Shown here in pieces: positions 14,453 through 14,718 of a stretch of DNA of 14,718 bases; the first letter of the stretch is position 1; every line of letters begins with the position of its first letter. The stretch is from Promethearchaeota archaeon. Lineage in GTDB: Archaea > Asgardarchaeota > Lokiarchaeia > Sigynarchaeales > SOKP01. The notes under the pieces were generated by a model. That model was not told the origin of the DNA, did not search any database, and was given only the letters and a program-made list of their open reading frames with translations. The position numbers and the translations under genes were made by a program. The stretch lies in contig JAHLWV010000033.1 of assembly GCA_019057735.1 (NCBI GenBank), positions 1-14,718 of the forward strand. Reading direction: 5' to 3'.

Positions 14453-14718
14453 TTACAATTTAATTTTTGTTTCGATGGTAGCTTTTTCTGCGTAAAAGAA
14501 TCGGCCTGATCCCATAACATCCACGTGTCTAAAAGTTATCTCGTGGAAACTAAATTGTTGAGACTTAATTTGATGTTTTAGTTTTAATGTCTTCATTTGT
14601 TGTTTGGAGTAAGACTCAGTAACTTGTAGTATTAATTTTCCTAATTCCGAAACTAACAAATCATCTTCCGAAGGATAGTATTGGTCTACATCTGCTCCAA
14701 TCGCAACATTCCCCTTCC
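14453..14718 (-). CDS. C-terminal part of an unrecognised protein (5' end outside window)
   Basis: The minus-strand frame is open to the right edge of the window, giving about 87 residues; the TTG at 14659 is probably internal. The visible part reads GNVAIGADVDQYYPSEDD near the edge, then a helix LVSELGKLILQVTESYSKQQ, a basic stretch LKLKHQIKSQ, and a beta-rich end that includes FHEITFRHVDVMGSGRFF. I do not recognise the family. It lies 44 bp upstream of the zinc-finger gene in the same direction and probably heads or belongs to the same operon. Confidence 0.6.
   Translation of the reverse strand, partial: KGNVAIGADVDQYYPSEDDLLVSELGKLILQVTESYSKQQMKTLKLKHQIKSQQFSFHEITFRHVDVMGSGRFFYAEKATIETKIKL

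Noticed and set aside
1..14718. CRISPR arrays, insertion sequences, integrases or phage genes
   Set aside because: No regularly spaced repeats, no transposase or integrase motifs and no attachment-site-like tRNA ends were seen.

Overview
The window most likely comes from an Asgard archaeon, with Lokiarchaeia-like lineages fitting best. It is strongly AT-rich. It carries archaeal information-processing genes (Pus10, ribosomal protein L21e, RNA polymerase subunit Rpb4/RpoF, a DUF655 protein, KsgA and an Mtq2/PrmC-type methyltransferase), an archaeal histone, and a Ras/Rab-like small GTPase with the DFGGE switch II seen in Asgard GTPases. A protein with a longin-like pattern is also present. The lineage call is inferred from gene content and style, not from a phylogeny.

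Layout: (1) Bases 3-269 hold the acidic C-terminal end of a protein that starts outside the window. (2) 454-1806 encodes a 12-TM MFS/GPH-type sugar transporter. (3) 1895-6409 is a plus-strand translation and transcription cluster, pus10 - rpl21e - rpoF - DUF655 - ksgA - mtq2-like. It probably has an internal promoter before DUF655; DUF655 and ksgA overlap by 4 nt. (4) Convergent to it is a NurA-domain nuclease (6416-7696, minus), with no HerA in view. (5) A CPBP/Rce1-type membrane protease (7791-8444) is followed by the small GTPase (8606-9136). (6) A GH127-type beta-L-arabinofuranosidase (minus, 9197-11173) is divergent from a DMT/NIPA-like membrane transporter that has an irregular start (ACG is the best candidate). 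(7) A roughly 490-bp intergenic region rich in repeats, hairpins and TATA boxes precedes the histone gene (12669-12875). (8) A minus-strand operon (14718 to 13018) encodes an unrecognised partial protein, a Cys/His-rich zinc-finger protein and a longin-like protein with a Cys-rich tail.

How the genes work together: the central cluster makes and modifies translation components. These are a tRNA pseudouridine synthase, a 50S protein, the 16S rRNA dimethylase and a putative release-factor methylase, plus the Rpb4 stalk subunit of RNA polymerase. The transporter and GH127 genes suggest use of plant- or algal-type arabino-oligosaccharides, but they are about 7 kb apart and not in one operon. The GTPase, the CPBP protease and the longin-like protein belong to protein classes that in eukaryotes serve membrane traffic; any link between them here is inference. 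The most novel-looking parts are the minus-strand zinc-finger/longin-like operon and the structured region upstream of the histone gene.
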